13,071 nucleotides of DNA from Phycisphaera sp. (lineage in GTDB: Bacteria; Planctomycetota; Phycisphaerae; Phycisphaerales; Phycisphaeraceae). The notes under the pieces were generated by a model. The model did not search any database, was not told the DNA's origin, and saw nothing but the letters and a program-made list of their open reading frames with translations. The position numbers and the translations under genes were made by a program. Position 1 is the stretch's first letter; each line of letters starts with the position of its first letter. Shown piece by piece: positions 1-6,782 of the stretch. The DNA lies in NCBI GenBank assembly GCA_029287335.1, contig JARFRI010000227.1, forward strand, positions 1 to 13,071, read 5' to 3'.

Positions 1-1376
1 GCTTTATTAAGCCACCGCTTCGTTACAACCTGCTCCATAAACAAGTGCGTGCCAATTATGCAAAGGCCGAGACGCTCTGCCGACAGGCGATCGCCGAGCA
101 CCCTGACGCAAACGATTTGTGGATCGTGCGCAATCGTCGGATCGTCGCTTTGATGGGCTTGTGGAAGGTCGATCAGGATCGCAAGCATTTTGATGCCGCG
201 CTGCAAGAAGCCACTACCGCCATCGAGAAGGGGTTGCCCGCTGGGACCGACCTTATCGCCCGGTTCTGTCTCGCTCGAGAATCGCTGCGAGCCGACGATG
301 CGGACCTGGCCGGCGTGATCGATTCATTCGTTCAGGCCAGCGGCGATGAATCTGCGGCCGCGCCGACGTTGGCGATCGCCTCGATGCTTGCGATGGAGAT
401 CGGCGAAAGAAGGCTGCACGAACGGTATCGCCGCGCCTTCCTCGACAAGCACGCGAACAACCCGATGGTGTGGACCGCGACCGCGTACCTGCTGGACCGC
501 GGCCACAGGTACTGGCTATACCACCCGCCTTTCACCGCTGGCTGGACCTATGGCCGACGCATGGGATACTTCTACGCCATCGGCACGCCCGAAGATGCGC
601 ACCGCAGCTTTCAGGCCGAGCTCAAAACACTCGATGGCGAGATCGTCAAGACCCCCGAAGCCTCCAACGGCAAGTGGACCGTGATCGAGTTTGCACAAAG
701 CGCAGTAAACAATCCGCACATCGATCGCTATGGCACGTTCACCCAGACCCGGCCCTTCGAGGACGTCAACTTCTTCTCCGCGGTGTTCAATGAAGACGCC
801 CAAGCCGTGAAAGCGGCGGTCAGTGAAAGAGCGGCCAAACGGCGTAAAAACCTGGATGATTTACCGCCGACCTTACTCGTGCCCGGCGGCCTGTCGAACC
901 CGCTCGTCAATCAGCTAGGCATCGTTGTCGATGAAAAGACGACAAACATTTTGATCCTCCGTCCCGATGCAACGATCGCGGTTGTCCTGTCAGGCAGTTC
1001 ATTAAAAGGCGGCGTTTTCCAGAACGTCATCGAGTGGCATGACGAAAAAGCCGTCGATGATGCCTTGGCACGTGGTGACTTGGAGGAGGCCAAACGCCTC
1101 GCCTTCGCTCACGCGCCGGTTGAGCAGGTCAAGCCGGAGGATGCGCCGAGGCACTGGAAGCCCAAAAAGCTGACCGTCCCGCACCTGCGCAGCCGAGCCA
1201 AGGTCTACATGGCCATGGAAGATTGGCAGGCCGCGTACGACGACATCCAAGAGGTGTACTTAGTGGTCAACAGCAAGGCCGGGCACCTGAGCATGCGGAC
1301 CGATGAGCTAGACGCGACCGAGAAGCTCAAGGCCCTTATCGAGCGCAATCTGGAACGCCCCGCCTCGGCCCAATAA
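1..1376 (+). CDS. Large protein with helical (TPR-like) N-terminal region and CXXC-less thioredoxin-like domain (5' partial)
   Basis: The frame is open to the left edge (first full codon at base 3), so the start lies outside the window; a GTG at 45 is only the first possible start inside it. The visible 457 residues begin with helical, Ala/Leu/Glu-rich sequence resembling TPR repeats. A second domain follows from about base 625 to 1000. It starts with a 'LDGEIV...GKWTVIEF' strand of the TlpA/AhpC type and later has 'PTLLVPGG' and 'NILILRPDATIAVVL', which resemble the cis-Pro region and closing strands of a thioredoxin fold. Where the active-site CXXC should stand, just after WTVIEF (bases 673-690), there is SAVNNPHID with no cysteine. 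A helical tail ends at a TAA. The fold is inferred from motif order and the function is unknown; a structural or binding role is more likely than a redox one. Confidence 0.75.
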   Translation, partial: FIKPPLRYNLLHKQVRANYAKAETLCRQAIAEHPDANDLWIVRNRRIVALMGLWKVDQDRKHFDAALQEATTAIEKGLPAGTDLIARFCLARESLRADDADLAGVIDSFVQASGDESAAAPTLAIASMLAMEIGERRLHERYRRAFLDKHANNPMVWTATAYLLDRGHRYWLYHPPFTAGWTYGRRMGYFYAIGTPEDAHRSFQAELKTLDGEIVKTPEASNGKWTVIEFAQSAVNNPHIDRYGTFTQTRPFEDVNFFSAVFNEDAQAVKAAVSERAAKRRKNLDDLPPTLLVPGGLSNPLVNQLGIVVDEKTTNILILRPDATIAVVLSGSSLKGGVFQNVIEWHDEKAVDDALARGDLEEAKRLAFAHAPVEQVKPEDAPRHWKPKKLTVPHLRSRAKVYMAMEDWQAAYDDIQEVYLVVNSKAGHLSMRTDELDATEKLKALIERNLERPASAQ

Positions 1377-1378
1377 AC

Positions 1379-1401
1379 CTGCGGATCAAAAAATTCCGCA
1401 G
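1379..1401. repeat. Inverted repeat just after the first gene
   Basis: CTGCGGA (1379-1385) pairs with TCCGCAG (1395-1401) around a nine-base A/T-rich loop, starting two bases after the TAA at 1374-1376. No T-run follows, so it is at best a weak terminator or an mRNA 3'-end stabiliser for the first gene. Confidence 0.4.
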
Positions 1402-1419
1402 ACCCTGACGGGTGCGGGA

Positions 1420-1911
1420 TTGATTAAATGGGCCAGATTGAGTAACTCGACCAACAAAGCCAAGGCTCTATCCGATGAGTACGCCCAAGTCGCTGAACAA
1501 CTCGCCAAGCTGCCGGACAACTGCCCCGTCCTGCCGTCGCCTGATCTGATCCGTGAGCGTACCGCAGCTGAGTTCGATCGCCTGGAGCATGTCGTGAGTT
1601 CTGCGACGGTGGAAGAATAGCGGGAACTGATCGCCTGCTACGTCCAAAAGATAAAGGCTGATCCGGACCCTCAATCGGTCGAGATCAGCCTGTATCCAAC
1701 TCTCTTGAGTCAAAAAATAGAGTTGCCCAAACCCCCTTCGCAACCCTCGTGCCCGGCAAGTTGGTGCTCGCCGAGCGGCTTTGTCTCCAATAGTTACAGA
1801 AAACTGTCTCGGGTTATGACCCTTGGTCGGACCCCGAAAGAAATCGGGCCCGTCGAGAGGCAGTCGTGGCTGGGCGGGTTGTTGAACCATGACGAGCGGA
1901 CAGTTATATGA
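1420..1911 (+). pseudogene. Decayed C-terminal remnant of a large serine recombinase (probable)
   Basis: One frame runs from 1420 to 1911 and is broken only by a TAG at 1618-1620. Before the stop it is charged and helical (KAKALSDEYAQVAEQLAKLP, then an acidic stretch ending ATVEE). Directly after the stop it continues in frame with RELIACYVQKIKADPDP and then VEISLYP. A helix ending in EE/RxLIxxYV followed by a 'DP...VEISLYP' strand is what I recall from the tails of large serine recombinases in planctomycetes. The catalytic resolvase domain is absent, because the previous gene ends only 43 bases upstream. No ribosome-binding site stands before the TTG at 1420. After about base 1716 the translation becomes low in information and is probably no longer the original gene. 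The stop plus the missing N-terminus make this a pseudogene. The family call rests on remembered pattern, so it is moderate. Confidence 0.45.
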
Positions 1912-2157
1912 AAGCAAGAGAAAACGGGTAGAGCACGACAATTCGGGCCGGGTCCAAAGGGTGGTCGGGAATCGGGGTGGTCGGGGTGAACCACTTCACG
2001 AGCGAACCAAGCTGATTTGATACGAACAAACCGCGGGAGATTGAGCGGGGAAATACCACTTTGAGGTAATACCCTAGAAGCTAATCATCTGTTACTATTT
2101 TGACGCAAAAAATGCAAGGCCAGCAGATCAGCCGCAAGAAGGATTAAGGAACTCAAG
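1717..2157. other. Stretch without a convincing gene between the remnant and the first PEP-CTERM gene
   Basis: The first part lies under the tail of the decayed frame. From 1912 on, only short chance frames occur on either strand and none has a convincing start or composition. The visible structure is a direct repeat, GGGTGGTCGGG at 1959-1969 and again at 1975-1985. The last 100 bases are more A/T-rich and should hold the promoter of the PEP-CTERM gene at 2158, but I found no hexamer pair good enough to call. The ribosome-binding site AAGGA at 2146-2150 lies seven bases before the ATG. Confidence 0.5.
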
Positions 2158-3309
2158 ATGTTTTTACGCATTACCAAGACCAGTTGCACACTGGCATCCT
2201 TCCTCGCCTTCGCGCCGCTGGCTCACGCCGCCGTCACCGTTACCGTCGAGTCCAATGGTACCGATGTCACCTTTAACTCCACCGGCTCGATCGATCTGGG
2301 TCCCGGTGCGACACCCCTCTTAACCACTTCATTCAACGCGTTCGTCGAACCCAACTACTACGCTTTCCTCACCGGGCAGGCCGGCACCTTCGACCTCTAC
2401 GCACCAAACAGCTTCTTCGGAGAGCCCATCGGACCGGGCACCGCAACCTTCAATGCCGACGCCGGCACAGGCCCGCTCTTCGGCGTGACGAGCGGCGGCG
2501 GAACGAATCCCGGCTTCTTCGTCCCCCAAGGCTACACCTCCGGCACCCCCATCACCTCCACCGCCACCTACCTGAACCAGACTTACGAGTCGATGGGCCT
2601 CGCACCAGGCAGTTACGAATACCGCTGGCAAAAGGGCACATCGACCAGTGCCGAAAGCGTCTTCGTCAATATCCTCCCCGAACCGGCGACCGGGCAGGTC
2701 TGGCAGATCGATTTCACCGGCACCGTCTCGCCCACCACCACCCTCAACACCGCCACAGGCGCACCCGCCACCGGCGACCCCGTCACGCTCACCGTCCTGG
2801 TCGATCCCGGCCGGCCCGACAGCGACTTCACCAACGACGACTCGGGCCTCTTCCGTGGCTCGATGCTCTCCGCCACCGTCACCACCGGCGACGTCACCTA
2901 CCAGAGCGACGATTTTTACACCACAACGGACACCAACGAGGCCTCGATCCGAACGGAACTGACAGCCGACGTCGACCCCCTCTCCCGGATGCGCCTAGTC
3001 AGCCTCGACACGACCGGGCCGGTCGACACCGCCACCGGCTCGGACGGCAACCAACTGATTCTGGATCTGTTTAACCAAGACGAAAACGCACTTGGCGATC
3101 TCGACGAGTTCGCCGACCTGACCGAGCTCAACGCCTTCCTCGCCGGACTCCACGGTTCGTCCACCGGCTCGATCAGCTTCGCCGGCAGCAAGGTCAGTAC
3201 ACGCACCCTCACCTTCTCCATCGACTCGGCCAGCGCCACCCTTGTCCCCGAGCCGACCAGCCTCGCGCTGCTGGGCCTGGGCGGTCTGCTCGTCGCCCGG
3301 CGGCGTTGA
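2158..3309 (+). CDS. PEP-CTERM sorting domain protein, possibly two-domain
   Basis: This is a 383-residue exported protein. Residues 1-24 form a signal peptide: two positive residues, a hydrophobic core and AHA before the cleavage site. The last 20 residues are a PEP-CTERM signal, with PEP at 364-366, then LALLGLGGLLVA and a final RRR. In this family the C-terminal signal is recognised by an exosortase, which cuts it and hands the protein to the cell surface or extracellular matrix. The body is rich in Thr, Ser, Gly and Asp and low in Lys and Cys, as is common for secreted beta-sandwich proteins. An internal PEP (174-176) separates residues 25-172 from a second part that opens with a VWQIDFTGTV strand, so the protein may be two beta-domains joined. 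AAGGA seven bases upstream supports this ATG. The next gene is a second PEP-CTERM protein. Ligand and function are unknown. Confidence 0.85.
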   Translation: MFLRITKTSCTLASFLAFAPLAHAAVTVTVESNGTDVTFNSTGSIDLGPGATPLLTTSFNAFVEPNYYAFLTGQAGTFDLYAPNSFFGEPIGPGTATFNADAGTGPLFGVTSGGGTNPGFFVPQGYTSGTPITSTATYLNQTYESMGLAPGSYEYRWQKGTSTSAESVFVNILPEPATGQVWQIDFTGTVSPTTTLNTATGAPATGDPVTLTVLVDPGRPDSDFTNDDSGLFRGSMLSATVTTGDVTYQSDDFYTTTDTNEASIRTELTADVDPLSRMRLVSLDTTGPVDTATGSDGNQLILDLFNQDENALGDLDEFADLTELNAFLAGLHGSSTGSISFAGSKVSTRTLTFSIDSASATLVPEPTSLALLGLGGLLVARRR

Positions 3310-3355
3310 AAGCCTGACCAACGACAAGCGGACGCACGACGCTCCGGCTTGATCT

Positions 3356-3390
3356 TGCCTGGCTTTCGTGGAGTGAAAACAAGCCAGGCA
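3356..3390. repeat. Perfect 10-bp hairpin between the two PEP-CTERM genes
   Basis: TGCCTGGCTT (3356-3365) pairs exactly with AAGCCAGGCA (3381-3390) around a 15-base loop. It starts 46 bases after the first PEP-CTERM gene and ends about 60 bases before the second. There is no T-run on the plus strand, so it looks more like an mRNA-processing or stability element, or a leaky terminator, than a classical intrinsic terminator. Confidence 0.6.
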
Positions 3391-3452
3391 CCTGACGCAA
3401 CACAAAGACTTACCAAACCATGAAAACCTTCCTAATCAACAACGGAGAAAGA

Positions 3453-4079
3453 ATGATGAATACCCTCACCCGCCTAGGCACAACCATGTTCGCCGCGATC
3501 ACCATCGTTGCGGCCGCGACCACGGCAAACGCCGACATCCTTGATCAGGACAACCGCATCCCCATCGGCATTGGCGGCGGCGCGGTCGCAGAAGGCTTCG
3601 TCCTCGCACAAACCGTCACCGTCGGCCTTGACGGACAACTCTCACGCATCGGACTCCAGGTCAACGTCGCATCGGATGCCATCGAGAACCTCAATATTCG
3701 GCTCCTTGGTCTTAACGCCGGAGCGCCCGACACCTCCAACGTCCTCGCCACCGCCGCGCTTGTACCCTCCGATGTCCCCGTCGGGAACGCCAGTGGTACT
3801 ATCCCTGTTACGTTCGTTGATTTCGCTGCCGACAATCTTGTCTTTAGCGTGGGCGACACATTCGCGATTGAACTGAGCTCCGACGCCGCCAACAACTCAC
3901 CATTCAATGAGCGCTACCTCTGGTCCAGGGGCACAGCGTACAGTGGCGGGGTGCCATTCAGAAACGGCTCTGAACAAAACGGCAATGACTATAACTTCCA
4001 GACATTCGTCGTCCCCGAGCCAAGTAGCCTCGCGCTGCTGGGCTTTGGCGGCCTGTTCGTCGCCCGGCGGCGGCGATGA
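3453..4079 (+). CDS. Second PEP-CTERM sorting domain protein
   Basis: I start it at the ATG of 3453, because GGAG at 3444-3447 is well placed for it (or for the ATG directly after). An in-frame ATG at 3420 would add 11 residues but lacks a good ribosome-binding site. From 3453 the product has 208 residues: a signal peptide with core MFAAITIVAAATTANA cleaved after about residue 27, a compact beta-rich body, and a C-terminal VPEPSSLALLGF...VARRRR sorting signal. The body has features of carbohydrate-binding-like or jelly-roll domains common in PEP-CTERM proteins (alternating short strands, IRLLGLN, VGDTFAIELSS), but I cannot name the domain. The protein should be exported, processed by an exosortase and displayed or released. 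It sits 143 bases behind another PEP-CTERM gene and is followed by a strong terminator, so the pair may share a transcript. Confidence 0.85.
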   Translation: MMNTLTRLGTTMFAAITIVAAATTANADILDQDNRIPIGIGGGAVAEGFVLAQTVTVGLDGQLSRIGLQVNVASDAIENLNIRLLGLNAGAPDTSNVLATAALVPSDVPVGNASGTIPVTFVDFAADNLVFSVGDTFAIELSSDAANNSPFNERYLWSRGTAYSGGVPFRNGSEQNGNDYNFQTFVVPEPSSLALLGFGGLFVARRRR

Positions 4080-4111
4080 AGTCGATACGATGCAAGCAAT
4101 ATCGAGCTTCT

Positions 4112-4137
4112 AAGCCCCGCAGCGTCGCGGGGTTTTT
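4112..4137 (+). terminator. Rho-independent terminator after the PEP-CTERM genes
   Basis: CCCCGC (4115-4120) pairs with GCGGGG (4127-4132) around a six-base loop and is followed at once by five T (4133-4137). AAG before the stem can pair with the first T residues. This is a textbook intrinsic terminator about 35 bases after the stop of the second PEP-CTERM gene. Confidence 0.9.
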
Positions 4138-4304
4138 ACATTGCAACTCATCGCTGATTAGCAATATCTCTAGCAACAGTTCATCACCCTGATCAGATCA
4201 CCAAAACGGGTCCGAGCGGGGCAAGCCGGCGGGCTGGGTTATCTCTCTTGGACAAACAGAGACACCGCCAGCGCGGGGTGGATTCGCAGAAACTTGCATG
4301 GAAA

Positions 4305-4338
4305 GCGAAAACGCCGCCGAGTGGTCTCGACGGCGTTT
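4305..4338 (-). terminator. Rho-independent terminator of tRNA-fMet
   Basis: AAACGCCG (4309-4316) pairs with CGGCGTTT (4331-4338). Inside, CGAG (4318-4321) pairs with CTCG (4326-4329) around a TGGT loop, with a single C/A mismatch between the two stem parts. Read on the minus strand the hairpin ends in TTTTCGC, a usable T-run, and lies about 45 bases downstream of the tRNA-fMet 3' end. The roughly 170 bases between this hairpin and the PEP-CTERM terminator hold nothing I can name. Confidence 0.75.
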
Positions 4339-4382
4339 GGCGTTAACTGGTGGGCCGGTGTCGTTTGCAACCGGACCTAGAA

Positions 4383-4456
<74 letters not shown>

Positions 4457-4474
4457 ACGAGTAGTGAACCGAAG

Positions 4475-4503
4475 ATCGTATGGCTCTTGACCCTATATGT
4501 CAA
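4475..4503 (-). promoter_or_regulatory. Sigma70-type promoter of tRNA-fMet
   Basis: On the minus strand TTGACA (4503-4498) is a perfect -35 box. After a 17-base spacer comes TACGAT (4480-4475), a fair -10 box. Transcription would start near 4468, about 12 bases before the mature tRNA 5' end. Confidence 0.75.
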
Positions 4504-4581
4504 GCTGCAAGCGGGGTTGTGGGTTGGCTGGGGGGAGATCGTATGATGGGGCTTGCAACTTTTTCACAAGCGAGGTTTGTC

Positions 4582-5589
4582 ATGTTTCGATCGCACGGCT
4601 TAGTTGGGATTTTTTTGATCGCTGTATGTCTGGTTGGCTGTGGGCCGACGACGTTTGTGGTGGGTATCTCGCCGGGGGATCAGAAGATGATGGCGACCGT
4701 GGTTGAACCCGCCCAGACGCGGACGCGGGATCGCGTGGCGGTGATTGATGTGTCGGGGATGATCCTTAACGCTCGGATCCCCGGGCTGCTGAGTGAGGGC
4801 GAGAATCCGGTCAATATGTTTCACGAGCAGCTTCGGCATGCGGCGAAAGACAAATATGTCAAAGCGATTGTTTTGCGTTTGAATACCCCCGGTGGCGCGG
4901 TTGCGGCGAGTGACATGATGTACCGCGATCTATTGGACTTCAAAGAGACGACGGGCAAGCCGGTCGTGGTCGTGATGATGGATGTCGCGGCCAGCGGTGG
5001 CTACTACCTGGCATGCGCGGGGGACACCATCGTCGCGTACCCGAGCACGGTGACGGCGTCGATCGGCGTGATCTTCCAGACCGTCAGCTTGCAGCCCGCG
5101 CTGTCGAGTATCGGGATCCAAACCGAGGCGATCACGAGCGGGCCGAACAAGGACGCGGGCTCCCCGCTGAGTACGCTGACCGATGGGCACCGCGCGGTGT
5201 ATCAGCAGATGGTCGATACGTTTTATGCCGACTTCACGGGGATCGTGCGTGCCGCTCGGCCGAATATCTCGGATGAGGATTTCAAGGAAGTCACCGATGG
5301 CCGAGTCGTCACGGGTCGGCGGGCCTACGAAGTGGGCCTGGTCGATGAACTAGGCGATCTTGATGACGGGTTTGCAAAGGCGAAAGAACTTGCCGGGCTC
5401 ACCGATGCGTCGCTGATCCGTTATCACCGGCCGTTGTCGTACGTGGGTTCGCCCTATGCGAGTTCGGGCGAGCGCCAACCGCAGGCCAACTCGACGCAAG
5501 TGAATCTGTTGCAGCTCAACATGCCCGGCTCATTTGGCGAGTCCGCTTCGAGCAGCTTCTATTATGTCTGGCTGCCGGGTGTAAGGTAA
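4582..5589 (+). CDS. sppA: Signal peptide peptidase SppA-like S49 serine protease, predicted lipoprotein
   Basis: This is a membrane-bound serine protease of MEROPS family S49, which degrades signal peptides or membrane proteins with a Ser/Lys dyad. From the ATG at 4582 (GAGG six bases upstream) the protein has 335 residues. It opens with a lipoprotein signal: short positive N-region, hydrophobic core, lipobox L17-V-G-C20. The catalytic domain follows: VAVIDVSGMI, then LRLNTPGG, the nucleophile Ser138 in ASGGYY, and the general base Lys190 in GPNKDAGSP. Downstream is the GRVVTGRRAYEVGLVDELG element typical of the family. At this size it is the single-domain form, half of E. coli SppA. Alternative in-frame starts at 4543 and 4546 have a G-rich site upstream and would add 13 or 12 residues, still compatible with a lipoprotein signal. 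A zinc-ribbon membrane protein follows 78 bases later, and tRNA-fMet is divergent. Confidence 0.9.
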   Translation: MFRSHGLVGIFLIAVCLVGCGPTTFVVGISPGDQKMMATVVEPAQTRTRDRVAVIDVSGMILNARIPGLLSEGENPVNMFHEQLRHAAKDKYVKAIVLRLNTPGGAVAASDMMYRDLLDFKETTGKPVVVVMMDVAASGGYYLACAGDTIVAYPSTVTASIGVIFQTVSLQPALSSIGIQTEAITSGPNKDAGSPLSTLTDGHRAVYQQMVDTFYADFTGIVRAARPNISDEDFKEVTDGRVVTGRRAYEVGLVDELGDLDDGFAKAKELAGLTDASLIRYHRPLSYVGSPYASSGERQPQANSTQVNLLQLNMPGSFGESASSSFYYVWLPGVR

Positions 5590-5595
5590 GCTAGC

Positions 5596-5644
5596 GGTCG
5601 GCCGGATCGTCTTGAAGGACTTCATCCATTGGGCCTGGCCGACC
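5596..5644. repeat. Nested inverted repeat between the sppA-like gene and the zinc-ribbon gene
   Basis: GGTCGGCC (5596-5603) pairs exactly with GGCCGACC (5637-5644). Inside the 33-base loop, TGAAG and CTTCA form a second palindrome (5613-5624). There is no T-run. It could fold as a branched RNA structure between the two genes and may separate their expression levels. Confidence 0.4.
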
Positions 5645-5667
5645 CGTTCTGATTAAGGCGATGGCAT

Positions 5668-6747
5668 ATGCAGACGCTGGATATTGAATGCCCTTCTTGT
5701 AGCGAAATGCTTGAACTGGACGCGGGATTTGCCGGCGGTGTCTGTCGCTGTTCGAACTGTGGGACGTTGATGACGGTGCCCAGCGATGCGGGCAAAGCCG
5801 AGTCGCTGATCAAGCCGTCCAGCATCGCGTCGGTCGGTGCGGGCGGGGCGGGCTCGATGGGCGTGCCGGACCCCGGCCCACGACGCACGAGCCGAAGCAG
5901 CCCGTCCAAACGCAGCAAGGGTAAAAAGAGCAAGACGAAAAAGGGTCGGCCGATCAGCACCACGATCGAGGCGGGCGAATACAAGACGGCCAGCGGCAAG
6001 GTGATCAAGGTCGACGAGACGACGCGCGTGCCAATGGCCGAGAGCAAGAAGAAGCAGATCCGCATGGCGACAACGATCGTGTTCTTCTCGATCGTCGCGG
6101 CGGTCGTTGCGGTCGCGGTGATCGGCATCATCGCAATCATGGGCGGCCCCGGTGGGCCTGGCGGCGGCGTCGACGCCACATATGACCCGGCGGCGAACCC
6201 GTACACGCTTGAGTTCGCCAACGTCATGGGCCTGCCGGTTGATGGCACAACGGTCGTCGTGATCGAAGCGTCAGAGTACAGCGCCGAATGGATGAAACTG
6301 ACTGGCGGCATGATCTCAGCGGGACTGAGTAAGGACGCAAAGGGCTCGGAAGTCGCACTCATCGGCGCGGGCAAGACGCCGGTCCTACTGGCCGGTGGTC
6401 CGCCGCGCAAGCTACCGCTGAACACCGGCGAACTGAATACATGGTTCGGCAAGCTGCCCACTGCGGGAGAGGCCAACATCGATGCGGCGATCAAATCGGC
6501 GTTGGAGTGGAAGCCCAAGACGCTGATCGTGGTCGTTGGGTATGCGGACACCACGAACATTGAATCTTGGGACGCGCTGGTCAAAGGCAAAGAAGGCTTG
6601 CAAGTCCACGCGGTCCACATCGGCAACAGCTCGCCGGAGTTGCAAGGCTGGATAGGCGAGCGCGGCGGCGAAGTCGTGGTGCTCTCGATGGACCAGATCG
6701 AATACTTGAAGAATGACGCGGCACAACCGGCAAGCGAATACGAGTAG
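5668..6747 (+). CDS. Zinc-ribbon / single-pass membrane protein with degenerate vWA-like domain
   Basis: The 359-residue product has three parts. Residues 8-31 form a zinc ribbon: C8-P-S-C11, then C28-S-N-C31. A Lys/Ser/Gly-rich low-complexity linker follows (about 60-130), ending in KKKQIR, next to one transmembrane helix at 134-158 and a GGPGGPGGG hinge. By the positive-inside rule the zinc ribbon should be cytoplasmic and residues from about 170 on periplasmic. That last part alternates strands and helices like a von Willebrand factor A fold: VVVIEASEYS (196-205), a later GEANIDAAIKSAL helix, the strand TLIVVVGYAD, and LQVHAVHIG. The MIDAS motif DxSxS is replaced by EASEYS, so metal binding is doubtful. 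AAGG lies 12 bases before the ATG. It is convergent with mlaE. I know of no named family with this order; function unknown. Confidence 0.8.
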   Translation: MQTLDIECPSCSEMLELDAGFAGGVCRCSNCGTLMTVPSDAGKAESLIKPSSIASVGAGGAGSMGVPDPGPRRTSRSSPSKRSKGKKSKTKKGRPISTTIEAGEYKTASGKVIKVDETTRVPMAESKKKQIRMATTIVFFSIVAAVVAVAVIGIIAIMGGPGGPGGGVDATYDPAANPYTLEFANVMGLPVDGTTVVVIEASEYSAEWMKLTGGMISAGLSKDAKGSEVALIGAGKTPVLLAGGPPRKLPLNTGELNTWFGKLPTAGEANIDAAIKSALEWKPKTLIVVVGYADTTNIESWDALVKGKEGLQVHAVHIGNSSPELQGWIGERGGEVVVLSMDQIEYLKNDAAQPASEYE

Positions 6748-6760
6748 GTTGCTCATAGGT

Positions 6761-6782
6761 GCGAAGCCGCAAGCGGCTAAAG
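6761..6782. repeat. Short palindromic repeat, copy 1
   Basis: AGCCGC-AA-GCGGCT (6765-6778), flanked by GCGA and AAAG, lies between the convergent stop codons of the zinc-ribbon gene and mlaE. Similar palindromes recur at 9608-9629 and 11631-11648; together they read GC(T/G)AAGCCGC-(G)AAGCGGC. This copy may also serve as a weak bidirectional terminator, though no T-run follows. Confidence 0.55.

Noticed and set aside
1468..1941. 157-residue minus-strand frame across the recombinase-like remnant
   Set aside because: No start signal and no recognisable motif; the plus-strand frame shows meaningful sequence on both sides of its stop.
1889..2020. Short plus-strand frame beginning MTSGQLYESKRKR
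   Set aside because: About 43 codons, no ribosome-binding site, and composition driven by the G-rich direct repeat; not supportable as a gene.
4480..4581. Upstream extension of the S49 peptidase frame
   Set aside because: The lipoprotein signal and ribosome-binding site favour 4582. Starts at 4543 or 4546 remain possible, but 4480 overlaps the tRNA-fMet promoter.
5622..6626. 334-residue minus-strand open frame rich in Pro and Ser
   Set aside because: It is the shadow of the zinc-ribbon/vWA-like gene; the sense frame has clear Cys motifs and a membrane helix.
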